Shown here in pieces: positions 54,201-61,351 of a DNA stretch of 64,000 nucleotides (the first letter of the stretch is position 1; the number at the start of each line of letters is the position of its first letter). The position numbers were made by a program, and so were the translations under genes. Source of the stretch: Pisaster brevispinus (taxonomy: Eukaryota > Echinodermata > Asteroidea > Forcipulatida > Asteriidae); assembly GCA_023634235.1 (NCBI GenBank), contig JAMKCF010000001.1, positions 28,792,920-28,856,919 of the forward strand, in the 5' to 3' direction. Below the pieces are notes generated by a model. That model did not search any database, was not told the origin of the DNA, and saw only the letters and a program-made list of their open reading frames with translations.

Positions 54201-57200
54201 TTCCCCTCTGATGTTTTCTAAGTATAGGTATTTCAATGGTTTTACTAACCTTCAACAGAAGTTAAGTTGCACTCCATCGGAATTACTTCATAATTATCGA
54301 ATGAGTCGATCAGTATGTCCAGAATGTTGCTTTTCGAAATAATGCTATCCGGAAATGTTCTCTGAAAGAAGTACCCTGAGTGCGTAACGAAATGGTCGTC
54401 GTACAGGATTAGGCGTTCGTAACCCGTGACGGTGAACTTGCACTCTGCTAAGATCCGATTCCCCGCTGGAACTACGATATCCCAGCAGTGATACTTACTC
54501 CCTTGCCTATAGTAGGTTCCATGACTTATAAGAGGAACATAGGTAGCTGTTGAAATGGAGGCTGATGAGTTCACTGTCACGTTGTAGCACCTGGGATGGA
54601 GACGACCTAGAACCAAACATACAGGTGCTTACCCTTCAGGTTCTTTTTTCAAACACCAGCTTTGTCTCCGCCTACGGCTCCGTCTCCGTACCCATTTTGA
54701 TGTTTGAAACACCATAGAGTAAGTATGGAAACACCGTGCAAAATTAACACTTCACCAATTGATGACGGAGCCCAAGCTGAGGTTTGGGGAAAAAAACATG
54801 TGACCTCATTTCTTAGAGTAAACAAATCGTCGCCAACACCACGCACTGACACACTGTGTACAAAACCAGGTTTGTTTTAGTTTTCAGTTTTGTGCATGTT
54901 TAGACCATGTTAACCGAGGCCTACAATTTCATGAAGTTTCAACGCTTCAGGAGCTTGACTTTTTTAATTACGATGATGAGGCTAAGCAACTTTGCACCAG
55001 AACTGGACATTTTCGCTACCACGAACTGACACAGAGGTTCAATTTACCATTGCAACACACGGCGCGCACAAACCTCAAAAGTGAAAAAAAACGTTTCCAC
55101 GAACTGACACAAACCCTTGGTGTGTAGCGCGCGCGCTGACCTACATTTTCACGAACTGACACAACCGCATTGTAATACATTGGATGGTGTCAGTTCGTGG
55201 CGACGGAAAATGCCTGGTTGCGTAAAGTTTCGTCGCCACGAACTGACACAAACCTTTCTTACTTTATTGCTTATTAATTTAGGACAAAAAGCAGTAAAAA
55301 GCACCGTTTATATGAAGTTCAAAGCATCAAGTTCCCACTGTAAGAAAACTTGTTGAAAATACCTCGGATTTTTGCAGGAAAACTTCATTTAAAAAACCGT
55401 TAAACTTCAAACGCTGTTTTCTCAGATTGCTACTTTTTACTGGTATCTACGTGTGTGTCAGTTCGTGGTGTCGGTGACGAAATGTGACACTTTTAATTAG
55501 TTGAGATAATGAAATGGCAGCCGAATACAAGTTAATTAAGCGATCTGTTTTACAAACTTCCTTTTCTTTTGAGAATTGTTCGACTAAAATGCCGAGGCAC
55601 GCCCTTAGTATTTGTGATTTTGTTTCCTTACACAATGTCCCACACTGCCTCCAGAAACCCCATTCAGCGCATTGCTTGATTAAAATATTGTCATTACGTT
55701 AAGTTGGGAAAGTTTGTTGTCCCTTTCAGTTGCACTGCTATCACCGTATCGAAATGTGTGCCCCTTGAATGTGTTAGCGTGCTGCATGTCATGATGACGT
55801 TAAATAATTTTTGTTTTAAATATCACTTAATGAAAGTATATACATACATATATATATTTGTTGCCTTTTAGGACCAACAAATGTACGTTTGCCACGATTC
55901 CTTATTCTTCACTCAAATACCTTACAATTTTGCAAACCTGTCTATTTTGACAAAATCAGGATCGTAACTTTGTTTTTATTATTAGTTTTTAGTTTTACTT
56001 TGGGTCACCGTAGGGGCGTTTTTTGTTGTTTTTGTTGTATAAAAATACTTTGGTAATGAAATATAATGTCTGTTGGTAAGGTGTTTACTACTAATCTTAA
56101 TGTATGTACATGTTTTTCCCCGGTTCGCCATTGGATATGTTTAACGACACTTTTGAAAAGAAAAACAAAAAAAAGTAAATCAAGAAACAGCATTGATCGA
56201 GACGCAAATGATGGTCTGCCGACAAGGATAAAATTACTTTTTCTTGTTGCCTATTGTAAAGAAACATTGTTCATCTTACCAACGTCTCGCTTATTTTTAT
56301 CAAAGAAGAAAACATACAAAAGAAAAAGAAGACAGATATGAAGAACACAACTTTGTTATCATTATAATACTGTCAAGAACTAATGCCCAAACAAATAATG
56401 CCTAAGCAACAAATGCGTTAACATCGAGTGAACGCTTGTCTCAGTTTTCACGATGAGACTTGGTTAAATGGACGATTATTTTACATTTCAATGTTTGGTT
56501 ATTTTGCTAAGTTTACCTTATACCAACGTTGGATTGAGGTTTTCTTGGTTGGTTCACTTTTTGTTCAGTTAAAACATGTTGCAGAATCAAAGTTCGTTTC
56601 AAGCTTTTACAGTCTGACTGTTTTTGGGGTTAGTAACAGAACAATGTTAAATCAACGTTTGGTTAAGGTTAACTTGGTTTGACTGTTTTTAGTTGAAAAA
56701 ATAACGTAACATTAACGTTGGGTTTAGGTTTTCTTGGTTGGTCAAACTGTTTGAACACACAACTTTAAGAAGAACCATTAGTTTAGGTTGTCATGTTTGG
56801 CCTGCTTTGGGTTAATAAATTAACGTGAACTCGAAGTTCGTTTTAAAGCTATCAGTGTTTTATTTAAGCTTTCTGATATTTTCCCCCGATGTTTAAACTC
56901 TGAAACCCGGTGTAGCATACCATTACAATTTATGATTCAACCAAAACATACAGTTTGCTGAAGAGTTGACCCTTAATCCCTGCTTCTGGGTGTTGACCTC
57001 TGGCATACCCCTTGATACTCTGTTTTGGGGGTTGATTAAATAACGTTTAACCAACCTATATGTTGTAGGATTTTATGGCTGGCCTGTGTCTTGGTTGATG
57101 AAATAACGTCATGGCCCTCTCGTCCCTGCACTGCCTGAGTTTGCTGTTTATATGTTAAGCTCTCAAAACTATTGCAGTACAATAATTGCACCTTGGTTCA

Positions 57201-57383
57201 AATTTTAAATATGCAAAGGTTTATTTAGTTCTTATAACTTTCACCATTGATGTTTACTTACTCATACTGAATTACCCAGAATAGAACGACCGTAAAATCC
57301 ATTGTCCCTATAAAATTTGACAAAAGTATCCGCGGAACAACAGCAGCAGCAACGGCAATCGCAACAGCAGCAACATCGACAAT

Positions 57384-57435
<52 letters not shown>

Positions 57436-57476
57436 ACAACAGCAACAGCAGCAACAACAACAACAACAACAACAAC

Positions 57477-57523
<47 letters not shown>

Positions 57524-58255
57524 AGCAACAACAACAACAACAACAACAACAACAGCGGCAGCAGCTGCGGAAACGGCAACGGCAATGGCAACGACAACGG
57601 CAACAGCCACAACAACTTAAATAAAGCTTTCATGTAACAAAACTTCTCTTGAAATAAAGATTTGTTGCTGTTGTTGTTTTTCCACATCTATGTGTCAAAT
57701 TATTTATAAAGTCACAATTTAACATCACCTGTGAATATTACACCTGAATACAGTGCCGTTTAATAAAATAAAAAAAATATATATATATACTAACAGTAAC
57801 AATTACACGGTGTTTTCACCAAGAAAGGCTAGCCCATACACGCTTAGCGAGGTGACGCAGGTACCAACCGCATTTCACTTCAATCTCCAAAACTTGAGAT
57901 GAGGTATGGAGATTCGAATTTTCAGACATTCTTTCTCGATTTCTAGTCAACGGGGTATTTCAGAAGAAAAAACATTCCGCACGACGATGCTAAAACTATA
58001 ACTTCATAACAAGTTAACTTTCAGATAAAAAATAGACTTTGTTGTTCAGGGTTCATTACAAAAGTATGAACCTGCCTATAAAGCATAGGCTATTATGAAA
58101 ATCCCGAGTGCAGGTTTCGTACTGGAGTAAGACCTATAAAATAAATTGGCAATCTGGTTTGAAAGGAAAGTATTTGCGAACTTACCATGACCACTGCACA
58201 GCGCATACAAACTGTATAATAGCAGGACTCCAAACTGCCAATACAACCAGCCCAT
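24453..58255 (-). CDS. CUB/LDLa/LRR seven-transmembrane receptor (GRL101/relaxin-receptor-like), copy B, complete
   Basis: Predicted 1727-residue plasma-membrane receptor read from 23 exons, 5184 nt with all phases matching. Approximate order: signal peptide 1-23; CUB1 24-142; CUB2 to 260; CUB3 to 380; LDLa1 to 418; CUB4 to 569; LDLa2 and LDLa3 to 643; CUB5 to 767; LDLa4 and LDLa5 to 842; CUB6 to 958; cysteine-rich module to 994; CUB7 to 1110; two more LDLa to 1193; LRR N-cap to 1233; about four LRRs to 1332; hinge and seven-helix domain to 1727. Known LDLa+LRR+7TM receptors of this class are RXFP1/2 and snail GRL101. The CUB modules are the unusual addition. The large ectodomain probably binds a protein ligand; the ligand is unknown. 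CUB and LDLa exons are symmetric phase 1-1 apart from CUB6, which is split over two exons; LRR exons are 2-2. A SINE and microsatellites sit in introns. Exon boundaries are read from splice consensus, without transcripts. Confidence 0.85.
25642..26646 (-). other. Copy B intron before the 7TM exon
   Basis: About 1 kb, no exon seen; the short ORFs at 25755-26106 have no recognisable features. Ends in acceptor TTGCAG. Confidence 0.6.
26647..26718 (-). CDS. Copy B exon: LRR repeat
   Basis: 72 bp, phase 2 to 2, one leucine-rich repeat (NINLEHIQTGAFNGLRSLKT). Acceptor TTTCAG, donor GTAAGT. Confidence 0.85.
26916..26987 (-). CDS. Copy B exon: LRR repeat
   Basis: 72 bp, phase 2 to 2, one leucine-rich repeat (ISNNQIRELEHMSFFELQNL). 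Acceptor CTAAAG, donor GTGAGT. Confidence 0.85.
27186..27257 (-). CDS. Copy B exon: LRR repeat
   Basis: 72 bp, phase 2 to 2, one leucine-rich repeat (LSENEIHRVLPGTFVGLTNL). Acceptor TTTTAG, donor GTAAGT. Confidence 0.85.
27707..27787 (-). CDS. Copy B exon: LRR repeat
   Basis: 81 bp, phase 2 to 2, an LRR of slightly greater length (LSGANISKLNAGLFKGFLRL). Acceptor TTATAG, donor GTAAAT. Confidence 0.8.
27788..29097 (-). other. Copy B intron between LRR N-cap and first LRR exon
   Basis: 1.3 kb; a C run then A run at 28614-28651 and a G run at 28700. No further 72-bp LRR exon was found by eye. Confidence 0.55.
29098..29215 (-). CDS. Copy B exon: LRR N-terminal cap
   Basis: 118 bp, phase 1 to 2, marking the switch from LDLa-type to LRR-type exons. 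The cysteine pattern QHCPSGCKCYYDSMELVANC is a typical LRRNT. Donor GTAAGTC. Confidence 0.88.
29439..29463. repeat. Perfect 10-bp-stem hairpin
   Basis: Arms CTGTTCCGAC and GTCGGAACAG with a 5-base loop. It is followed by a TTTTGTTTTTG stretch and a TTATTA microsatellite, which looks like one end of a dispersed repeat reaching about 29940. Confidence 0.6.
30365..31400. repeat. Nested tandem array: minisatellite plus three inverted-repeat units
   Basis: A minisatellite with the core ACTAACTTGTGAGACCTG occupies 30365-30510 and reappears near 31378. Between these lie three tandem units of about 305 bp (from about 30510, 30810 and 31110, the last truncated near 31255). Each unit starts near CCCAATTTCATGACTCTGC. 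The full ones end with a near-complement (CCAGAGCCATG, AATTGGG), so each looks like a small MITE-like element amplified together with its flank. Confidence 0.65.
31767..31883 (-). CDS. Copy B exon: LDLa module (seventh clear LDLa)
   Basis: 117 bp, phase 1 to 1. Six cysteines with CNGYKDCPLGDDEEYC at the calcium-binding end. Acceptor CTTCGCAG, donor GTAAGA. Confidence 0.88.
31884..32840 (-). other. Copy B intron between the last two LDLa exons
   Basis: About 1 kb without recognisable exon; the + strand ORF at 32281-32577 lies here and shows no known motif. Confidence 0.5.
32841..32972 (-). CDS. Copy B exon: LDLa module (sixth clear LDLa)
   Basis: 132 bp, phase 1 to 1. It has an eight-residue basic lead (VDRPTKRS) before the six-cysteine module, which ends CDGIKDCQTGIDEEHC. 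The start uses the acceptor TTTCCAAAG because nearer AG sites give the wrong frame. Donor GTAAGAT. Confidence 0.8.
33251..33598 (-). CDS. Copy B exon: CUB7
   Basis: 348 bp, phase 1 to 1. The most canonical single-exon CUB here: LCGASV at the start, SPEFPSNYPANVVCSWRL, and FVSDSTVEHSGFHLRI at the end. Acceptor CACTGCAG, donor GTATGG. Confidence 0.9.
33645..35135 (-). mobile_element. Penelope-like element in a copy B intron
   Basis: Minus-strand coding remnants (35100 down to 34300) are followed by a 3' region and a terminal arm (33660-34165) of the same family as 1-360 and 9937-10480. Conserved Penelope-type landmarks upstream of GIY-YIG are visible (PERPIIAIRRHKNLKDTPVR, then a CHKCARLKCRTC cysteine cluster). 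It lies between the CUB7 exon and the cysteine-rich exon. Confidence 0.8.
34300..34884 (-). pseudogene. Penelope-like polymerase C-terminus, broken
   Basis: The frame from 34884 runs through the C-rich linker into VVYVIISCKICGL, then a stop replaces the tyrosine of the YVGET motif. The frame resumes with GETQTKLSLRFANHVSS. A later deletion removes part of the GIY-YIG helix seen at 1200-1260 in the first element. Non-functional. Confidence 0.8.
35145..35310. repeat. CAA/CAG/CGA trinucleotide repeat
   Basis: Compound array, next to the cysteine-rich exon (35325). The Gln/Arg- and Cys/Val-rich ORFs here are repeat read-through. Confidence 0.9.
35325..35432 (-). CDS. Copy B exon: divergent cysteine-rich module
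   Basis: 108 bp, phase 1 to 1, encoding a 36-residue module with four cysteines (CGIDEVACNSS, EFVCVQNN, QFCQPPG). It sits where an LDLa would be expected but lacks the CDG..DC..SDE calcium site and two cysteines. Acceptor TTTTAG, donor GTATGT. It could be a degenerated LDLa. Confidence 0.65.
36015..36190. repeat. Compound GCC/GAC/CAA trinucleotide repeat
   Basis: Imperfect trinucleotide array in the intron between CUB6 and the cysteine-rich exon. Confidence 0.85.
36409..36524 (-). CDS. Copy B exon: CUB6, second half
   Basis: 116 bp, phase 2 to 1. It completes the CUB fold with NELFLLFTSDYVIEMTGFEL. Acceptor TTTTTTTTCAG chosen because it alone continues the CUB frame; donor GTAATA. Confidence 0.85.
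37324..37555 (-). CDS. Copy B exon: CUB6, first half
   Basis: 232 bp, phase 1 to 2. A canonical CUB start: LCRDGRV, then FTPRWPLNYPKETQCQWLL, then FLKFHLEQDYDFLRIGNG. It is the only CUB module here split by an intron. Donor GTGAGC after LSG. Confidence 0.9.
38046..38159 (-). CDS. Copy B exon: LDLa module 5
   Basis: 114 bp, phase 1 to 1. Six cysteines ending CDAISDCPDLSDEFNC, with the full SDE signature. Acceptor TCACCAG, donor GTAAAG. Confidence 0.92.
38160..39037 (-). other. Copy B intron between LDLa4 and LDLa5
   Basis: Contains a degenerate minisatellite at 38375-38545 built on TTCTGTTCGGCAATTTGACC. It produces a repetitive NAEQNGQ-like ORF on the minus strand that is not a gene. Echoes of it lie near 38895. 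Confidence 0.6.
39038..39148 (-). CDS. Copy B exon: LDLa module 4
   Basis: 111 bp, phase 1 to 1. Six cysteines with CDGWGDCPEKEDEFGC. Acceptor TTCTTAG, donor GTAAGG. Confidence 0.92.
39553..39880. repeat. (TGC)n / (TGCTAC)n microsatellite at a SINE tail
   Basis: About 48 bp of pure TGC, then TGCTAC hexamers, then TAC/TAA and AATAAT units merging with the SINE tail. It lies in the intron between CUB5 and LDLa4. Confidence 0.9.
39880..40205 (-). mobile_element. tRNA-derived SINE
   Basis: On the minus strand it starts with a tRNA-like head (GAGTGGTTTAGAGCATTG; B-box-like GGTTTCAAATCCCGG), then the shared body GTGTCCTTGAGCAAGATAC. It ends with AAAGCGCATTGAGACG and TAAGAACTGGTTATTATT, the tail type shared with some LINEs. 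Same family as 24125-24400. Confidence 0.75.
40411..40782 (-). CDS. Copy B exon: CUB5-like module
   Basis: 372 bp, phase 1 to 1. Starts DLCTNEKIRTTVDAPYSF and contains LVCIWLMTSDPGFRVQLEII. Acceptor TTTCCAG, donor GTAAGG. A divergent CUB. Confidence 0.85.
40783..41527 (-). other. Copy B intron between LDLa3 and CUB5
   Basis: No exon seen; a short CAACAACAA run near 40900. The ORF at 40962-41192 shows no recognisable motif. Confidence 0.5.
41528..41638 (-). CDS. Copy B exon: LDLa module 3
   Basis: 111 bp, phase 1 to 1. CGDHQFACASGDCIPRYQRC followed by CDDMTDELYC. Acceptor ATCTAG, donor GTAAGAA. All six cysteines and the acidic calcium ligands are present. Confidence 0.92.
41890..43030. repeat. 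GTCCGACAAA minisatellite split by a GGGGTCC-rich element
   Basis: Degenerate units of about 30 bp containing TTTTGTCCGACAA and CCATTGTGTCCGAC lie at 41890-42050 and again at 42815-43030. Between them is a different repeat with two copies of a unit of about 110 bp (GTGGGGTA, CCCTTTTCTAAAGAATTCC) and CA runs. That repeat is related to 19760-20360 in the opposite orientation. All inside the intron between LDLa2 and LDLa3. Confidence 0.65.
43436..43546 (-). CDS. Copy B exon: LDLa module 2
   Basis: 111 bp, phase 1 to 1. CDVEEFSCPSGLHCVNTSSL then CDGKKHCAAHEDELGC. Acceptor CTTTAG, donor GTAAGTGC. This is the exon that should follow CUB4; the copy A equivalent lies outside the window. Confidence 0.92.
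43547..44436 (-). other. Copy B intron between CUB4 and LDLa2
   Basis: About 0.9 kb, with a TTATTA microsatellite near 43810. Homology with copy A begins at 44177. No exon seen. Confidence 0.55.
44437..44889 (-). CDS. Copy B exon: CUB4-like module
   Basis: 453 bp, phase 1 to 1. Opens DFCGTTNNNLQFGDSITILG and has KECIWIFTEPPGSRVRIKIF. It is longer than a normal CUB because of an N-terminal extension. Acceptor ATCCAG, donor GTGAGT. Confidence 0.87.
45409..47920. repeat. 1.25-kb tandem duplication in copy B intron
   Basis: Unit 1 is about 45409-46661 and unit 2 about 46662-47920, nearly identical throughout. Copy A has a single unit (about 2640-3905). The join lies at GTGCCTCT/TTAATGGTCTG. Each unit holds the hairpin described at 3289 and an older internal repeat of about 230 bp. 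Confidence 0.85.
48306..49204. mobile_element. Non-autonomous piggyBac-like element
   Basis: 899-bp insertion absent from the aligned copy A site. It is flanked by TTAA on both sides (48302-48305 and 49205-49208). Ends are CCCTGC...GCAGGG, with subterminal inverted repeats sharing GACTGTACCGTT and GTCGTACA. TTAA targets with CCC/GGG ends are the piggyBac pattern. The internal ORFs show no transposase. Confidence 0.75.
50437..50550 (-). CDS. Copy B exon: LDLa module 1
   Basis: 114 bp, phase 1 to 1. LCTAEQRLCEPENKCLPSST then CDGNVDCTNYVDEKTC. Acceptor TTAAAG, donor GTGAGT. Confidence 0.92.
50551..51735 (-). other. Copy B intron between CUB3 and LDLa1
   Basis: Empty-site version of the copy A intron: no LTR at about 51045. 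A short direct duplication near 51200 (ACGCTGATTACTAATGCAGT). No exon. Confidence 0.6.
51736..52095 (-). CDS. Copy B exon: CUB3-like module
   Basis: 360 bp, phase 1 to 1. Starts DVCGQRNISIIEPVPFTIHV and contains KCIWFFTSPSYTFIYLDIAQ. Acceptor CTTTTCGCAG, donor GTTAGA. It is clearly a sister of the preceding CUB2 exon. Confidence 0.88.
52096..52663 (-). other. Copy B intron between CUB2 and CUB3
   Basis: 0.57 kb; present only in copy B because of the copy A deletion. No exon or repeat recognised. Confidence 0.6.
52664..53017 (-). CDS. Copy B exon: CUB2-like module
   Basis: 354 bp, phase 1 to 1. Starts DTCLETNINIVEPVPLIINI and contains DCVWILTSPNYTFISVNITY. Acceptor AATACACAG, donor GTTGGT. 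It shares (I/V)EPVP and W(I/F)(L/F)TSP(N/S)YTFI with CUB3. No copy A counterpart. Confidence 0.85.
53018..54249 (-). other. Copy B intron between CUB1 and CUB2
   Basis: 1.2 kb; the part from 53390 aligns with copy A 8430-9261. No exon recognised. Confidence 0.6.
54250..54606 (-). CDS. Copy B exon: CUB1-like module
   Basis: 357 bp, phase 1 to 1. RLHPRCYNVTVNSSASISTA through YHCWDIVVPAGNRILAECKF to MECNLTSVEG. Acceptor GTTCTAG, donor GTTAGT. The six-residue stretch absent from copy A lies in the middle of the module. Confidence 0.88.
54826..55482. mobile_element. Inverted-repeat (MITE-like) element with repeated CCACGAACTGACACA motif
   Basis: Inserted only in copy B. The left end (TCGTCGCCAACACCACGCAC) and the complement of the right end (TCGTCACCGACACCACGAAC) form terminal inverted repeats of about 28 bp. 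Inside, the motif recurs near 55019, 55100, 55150, 55187 (reverse) and 55230. The last two make an internal palindrome. No coding capacity; target duplication unclear. Confidence 0.65.
57339..57612. repeat. CAG/CAA trinucleotide array
   Basis: Imperfect CAG, CAA and CGG-interrupted repeat in copy B intron 1. Copy A has the long pure GTT array in the equivalent intron, but on the other side of a shared block of about 75 bp that is inverted between the copies. Confidence 0.9.
58186..58255 (-). CDS. Copy B exon 1: signal peptide
   Basis: 70 bp encoding MGWLYWQFGVLLLYSLYALC and SGHG, ending in phase 1 at donor GTAAGTTC. The hydrophobic core is LLLYSLYAL. The ATG is shared with copy A. Confidence 0.88.
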
Positions 58256-58390
58256 GATTCAGTTATTTCACTCGAACCACTATCAATATGAACAGCTTCA
58301 AATCTAAAATAAAATGTCTCCAGGATAAAATCACAGTTAGAGGGTTCAGATCTAAATAGTCAGTCAGCGGATTCTTGGGCATTGGCATAG

Positions 58391-58402
58391 CTTTTTAAAT
58401 AC
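58391..58402 (-). promoter_or_regulatory. Candidate TATA-like element of copy B
   Basis: Minus strand TGTATTTAAAAAGCTA about 140 bp upstream of the ATG, same spacing as in copy A. Inferred from conservation only. Confidence 0.35.
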
Positions 58403-59827
58403 ACACACCCCGACCGAACGCCTGTCACGCGGCACGCATTACAGCAATTGATTGCAAAGTCACCAATCCATCGAGTCTCATCTTTACGTCAACCAGTCAT
58501 TGCTTTATTAATGGCATTTGTTTTGTGCGGTCTGGCCTTCAGAATGACTTCCGCTAAGTGAACGGCTGATATTATCTGCGACATAGAAAAAACGGCACAC
58601 CAATTTTAAAACAAGAAATGAAACAGCCATTTTGAAAATATGAAACTACTTGTTATTTTACCAGTATTTTATTTAATTTTATAACTATCTAAGGACAAAC
58701 CTGCGATGGCCCTATATAACAATATGTCCTTCTTATGACATACGGTACCCTGATTGTTTGAAAATTTAATTCAATCGCATCCCATCATATGCCCCACAAA
58801 CTTTGATAAACATGCTTTTTTGAAGAGGGTCTCTTAAGCCAAGGTACATTTGTCGATGCAGTCGATTTCAAATAGATATACTCCTTATGAAAAATGGAAC
58901 AATTTCAAGTCTCTGACATTGAGGTGAAATAGAGTAATGTATTTATTTATTTTTTTATTCGAAACATGACGCATTGGATACCCACAATGAAGTCTTTGCT
59001 AAAGAGAAGATTTTGAGTCAGGTAGTCAAGAGGTCGAATTCAAAAGGTCGACTGCACGAACAAATTTTGTTCACAAAACCCAAGACCAATTTTCTTGAAA
59101 TATGACGTCATTGGATGTTTTAGGATGTTGAAAAAATTCATACTGGAAAGATATCACACACAATGGCACTTTACTCCATTTTAAAGTGAAATTAGACACT
59201 TGTTACCCCCCCCCCTTCAAACTCTCACATAAATATTGGAAAAAGAGTGCGCCAGGAAACTTAATTCGAAGTTGGAGGCCCTCTTTCAAAATACAAAGCA
59301 ACCTAACAGTCTCCTTATATTAAAAATACATTCCTTTTGTCAGGCCGCTTCTTAAAAGGGAAATCCATTACCTTTTAATTTCACAAATGGTTGTTTTGAA
59401 ATGAAAGGGCAAACCGGTCTATAATGCAGTCAGTCTAAATTAAACGAGGTATAATTAAAAAATAAGGCTCATTCATTTACTTATTTTACTTCAATTTCGT
59501 TCTTTTCTCTTTTGCAGTATTATTTCACTAATGAATCTTGGTGATCTTCAAAAGCACTTAGCGTTGAAGAATCTCGAATTTGAGAGTCATCGTTTGTTTT
59601 TTTTCAAAACATTGCTAATATGTTTAATATATATGTTGTGAAAATAGTATAGAAACAAAACCTGCTACGGTAATTTCATCAATCTGGAAAAGCGAAAAGG
59701 GAATTTTTAAATACGGTTTCATTGTTTCAGTTTATGTTAGAGAAGCCTATAAAGAATTACACCTTCCTAACAAAGAACACAATTTAAAAGGTAGAAAATT
59801 CCGTGTATTCAGATAAATGGACTAGGA
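58403..59827. other. Upstream region of copy B
   Basis: Aligns with 16985-18956 apart from the 0.7-kb segment missing here. Contains the decayed equivalent of the exon-like segment (59518-59614). Confidence 0.55.
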
Positions 59828-60375
59828 ACTAATTCAAAAACTAAAAACTCCGGTCTCAAACTGGATTCAAGGTAAGGTCATCAAGATCAAAAGCTCTATT
59901 AAACCTATCTATTGTTGATAAACAAACCGCGGAGGTTGGCATGGGCGGCAGATTGTTAGCAAAACATTCAATCGAGTTAACAAATGCTGCGACCAGATTC
60001 AACATTTTTGCAAACTTTCAATTAAAAATTACTGAAAATACATCCCGTGAATGGCTGCTTTGTTTCAAATATAATCCACACTATTTTGGAATATTTTAAT
60101 TACACCATTACTACATCTCCCTGGTGTCTCTGCTGTTGCTTTGCATATAAGGATTTCCATGGTTTTCCAACGTTGGTTGGGAACAAGTCGGAGTGTAACG
60201 TTGCAATAAATGGTCTATGCCAGCATGAGGTACAGGGTTACTCTCCTACGTCAAATGCTTACATACTTTAACCCTTAGCAAAGTCTGTTCCACCAAACTA
60301 TACCACATGCTGAGCACCAAATATCGGAAGCACGGGGCGGTTGAAAGAACAAAGCAGACACTTTAAATGATCCGT
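59828..60375 (-). pseudogene. Copy of the unrecognised ORF remnant upstream of copy B
   Basis: Homologous to 18957-19523 with the same in-frame TGA before NKAA and further frame damage. Product unknown. Confidence 0.35.
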
Positions 60376-60384
60376 GTTTTCTTT

Positions 60385-61245
60385 CCTTTAAAGGTAAGAC
60401 CTTGTCAGATTTTAGTGGTAAGTTTAAAGTTATTTAGTTTTTTATTCACCTGAGCGACTTGATCATCCATGATATCTGAGACAGGACCATTCCGAATATC
60501 TAAGATGGGGGGGGGGGGGGGGGGGGTCAGTTCCCAGATTTTTTTTTTTTTTTTTTTTGTATGGGCTGTGAAACTTGTTCCTGGCATACAACTGTACACA
60601 AAATGTGCTATACCAATGCACACAAACACAGATGACCAAGATCTAACCCACTGATAAGTGGAACAATCTGTTCAGCTGTCTGTTCTATGTTACAGGCTTG
60701 GCTTGTCATGTCATGTCTTGCCCGCTGCTTGAGCAAGGCCACTCAAATCACCCCCCCCCCCGCCTTTCCCCCCAGACAAACTGGCACCGTTCTGTGGGAG
60801 GGACCGTGGAGAAAGTCAGGCTAATACAATTCGATTGTTTATTACAGGGATGAATGGATTTGACCACGGAGGTAGGATTACACAGTCAGGCTAATACAAT
60901 TCGATTGTAAATTGTATTGATAAAATACTGTTTGAGAGTGAGAAAAATGTAACACAAACATGCAATTTGAAACTCTTTGTTTTTTATTATTTTTGTTTTC
61001 AACCTAAAATTCTTTATTATTTGTCTCTATCTAATTAAAACCAAATTAATTAAAAATTAATTAAAAACAAACAAAATCAAGCTTAAGTAATCATCGACAA
61101 CAACTGGGCTTGTAAAAAAGTCACTAGGATGTCAAAAAATTTATGGGAGATGAAAATATAACAATAAGAGGGGGCGACAGTAATTTTTGTCAATGTCTTA
61201 CAGTTAGCAAGTTTCTAGGGACCCGTAATACTTAAAAGTTAAATA
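60385..61245. other. Copy B-specific upstream insertion
   Basis: About 0.86 kb absent from copy A (site near 19520). Contains a G run followed by a T run (60508-60559) and a repeated CAGGCTAATACAATTCGATT (about 60818 and 60886). No terminal repeats identified. Confidence 0.5.
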
Positions 61246-61309
61246 AGTAATTAATTTATGTTAGTTTTGCAAATGTAGGCTTGCATAAGAGTATACAATA
61301 TTGTTATAG

Positions 61310-61351
<42 letters not shown>

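Larger units (their letters stand above)
54607..58185 (-). other. Copy B intron 1
   Basis: 3.6 kb against 7.2 kb in copy A. Holds an inverted-repeat element (54826-55482) and a CAG/CAA array (57339-57612). Parts at both ends align with copy A intron 1. No exon seen. Confidence 0.65.

Noticed and set aside
57262..57687. Cys-, Leu- and Ala-rich ORFs
   Set aside because: CAG/CAA repeat on the complementary strand.
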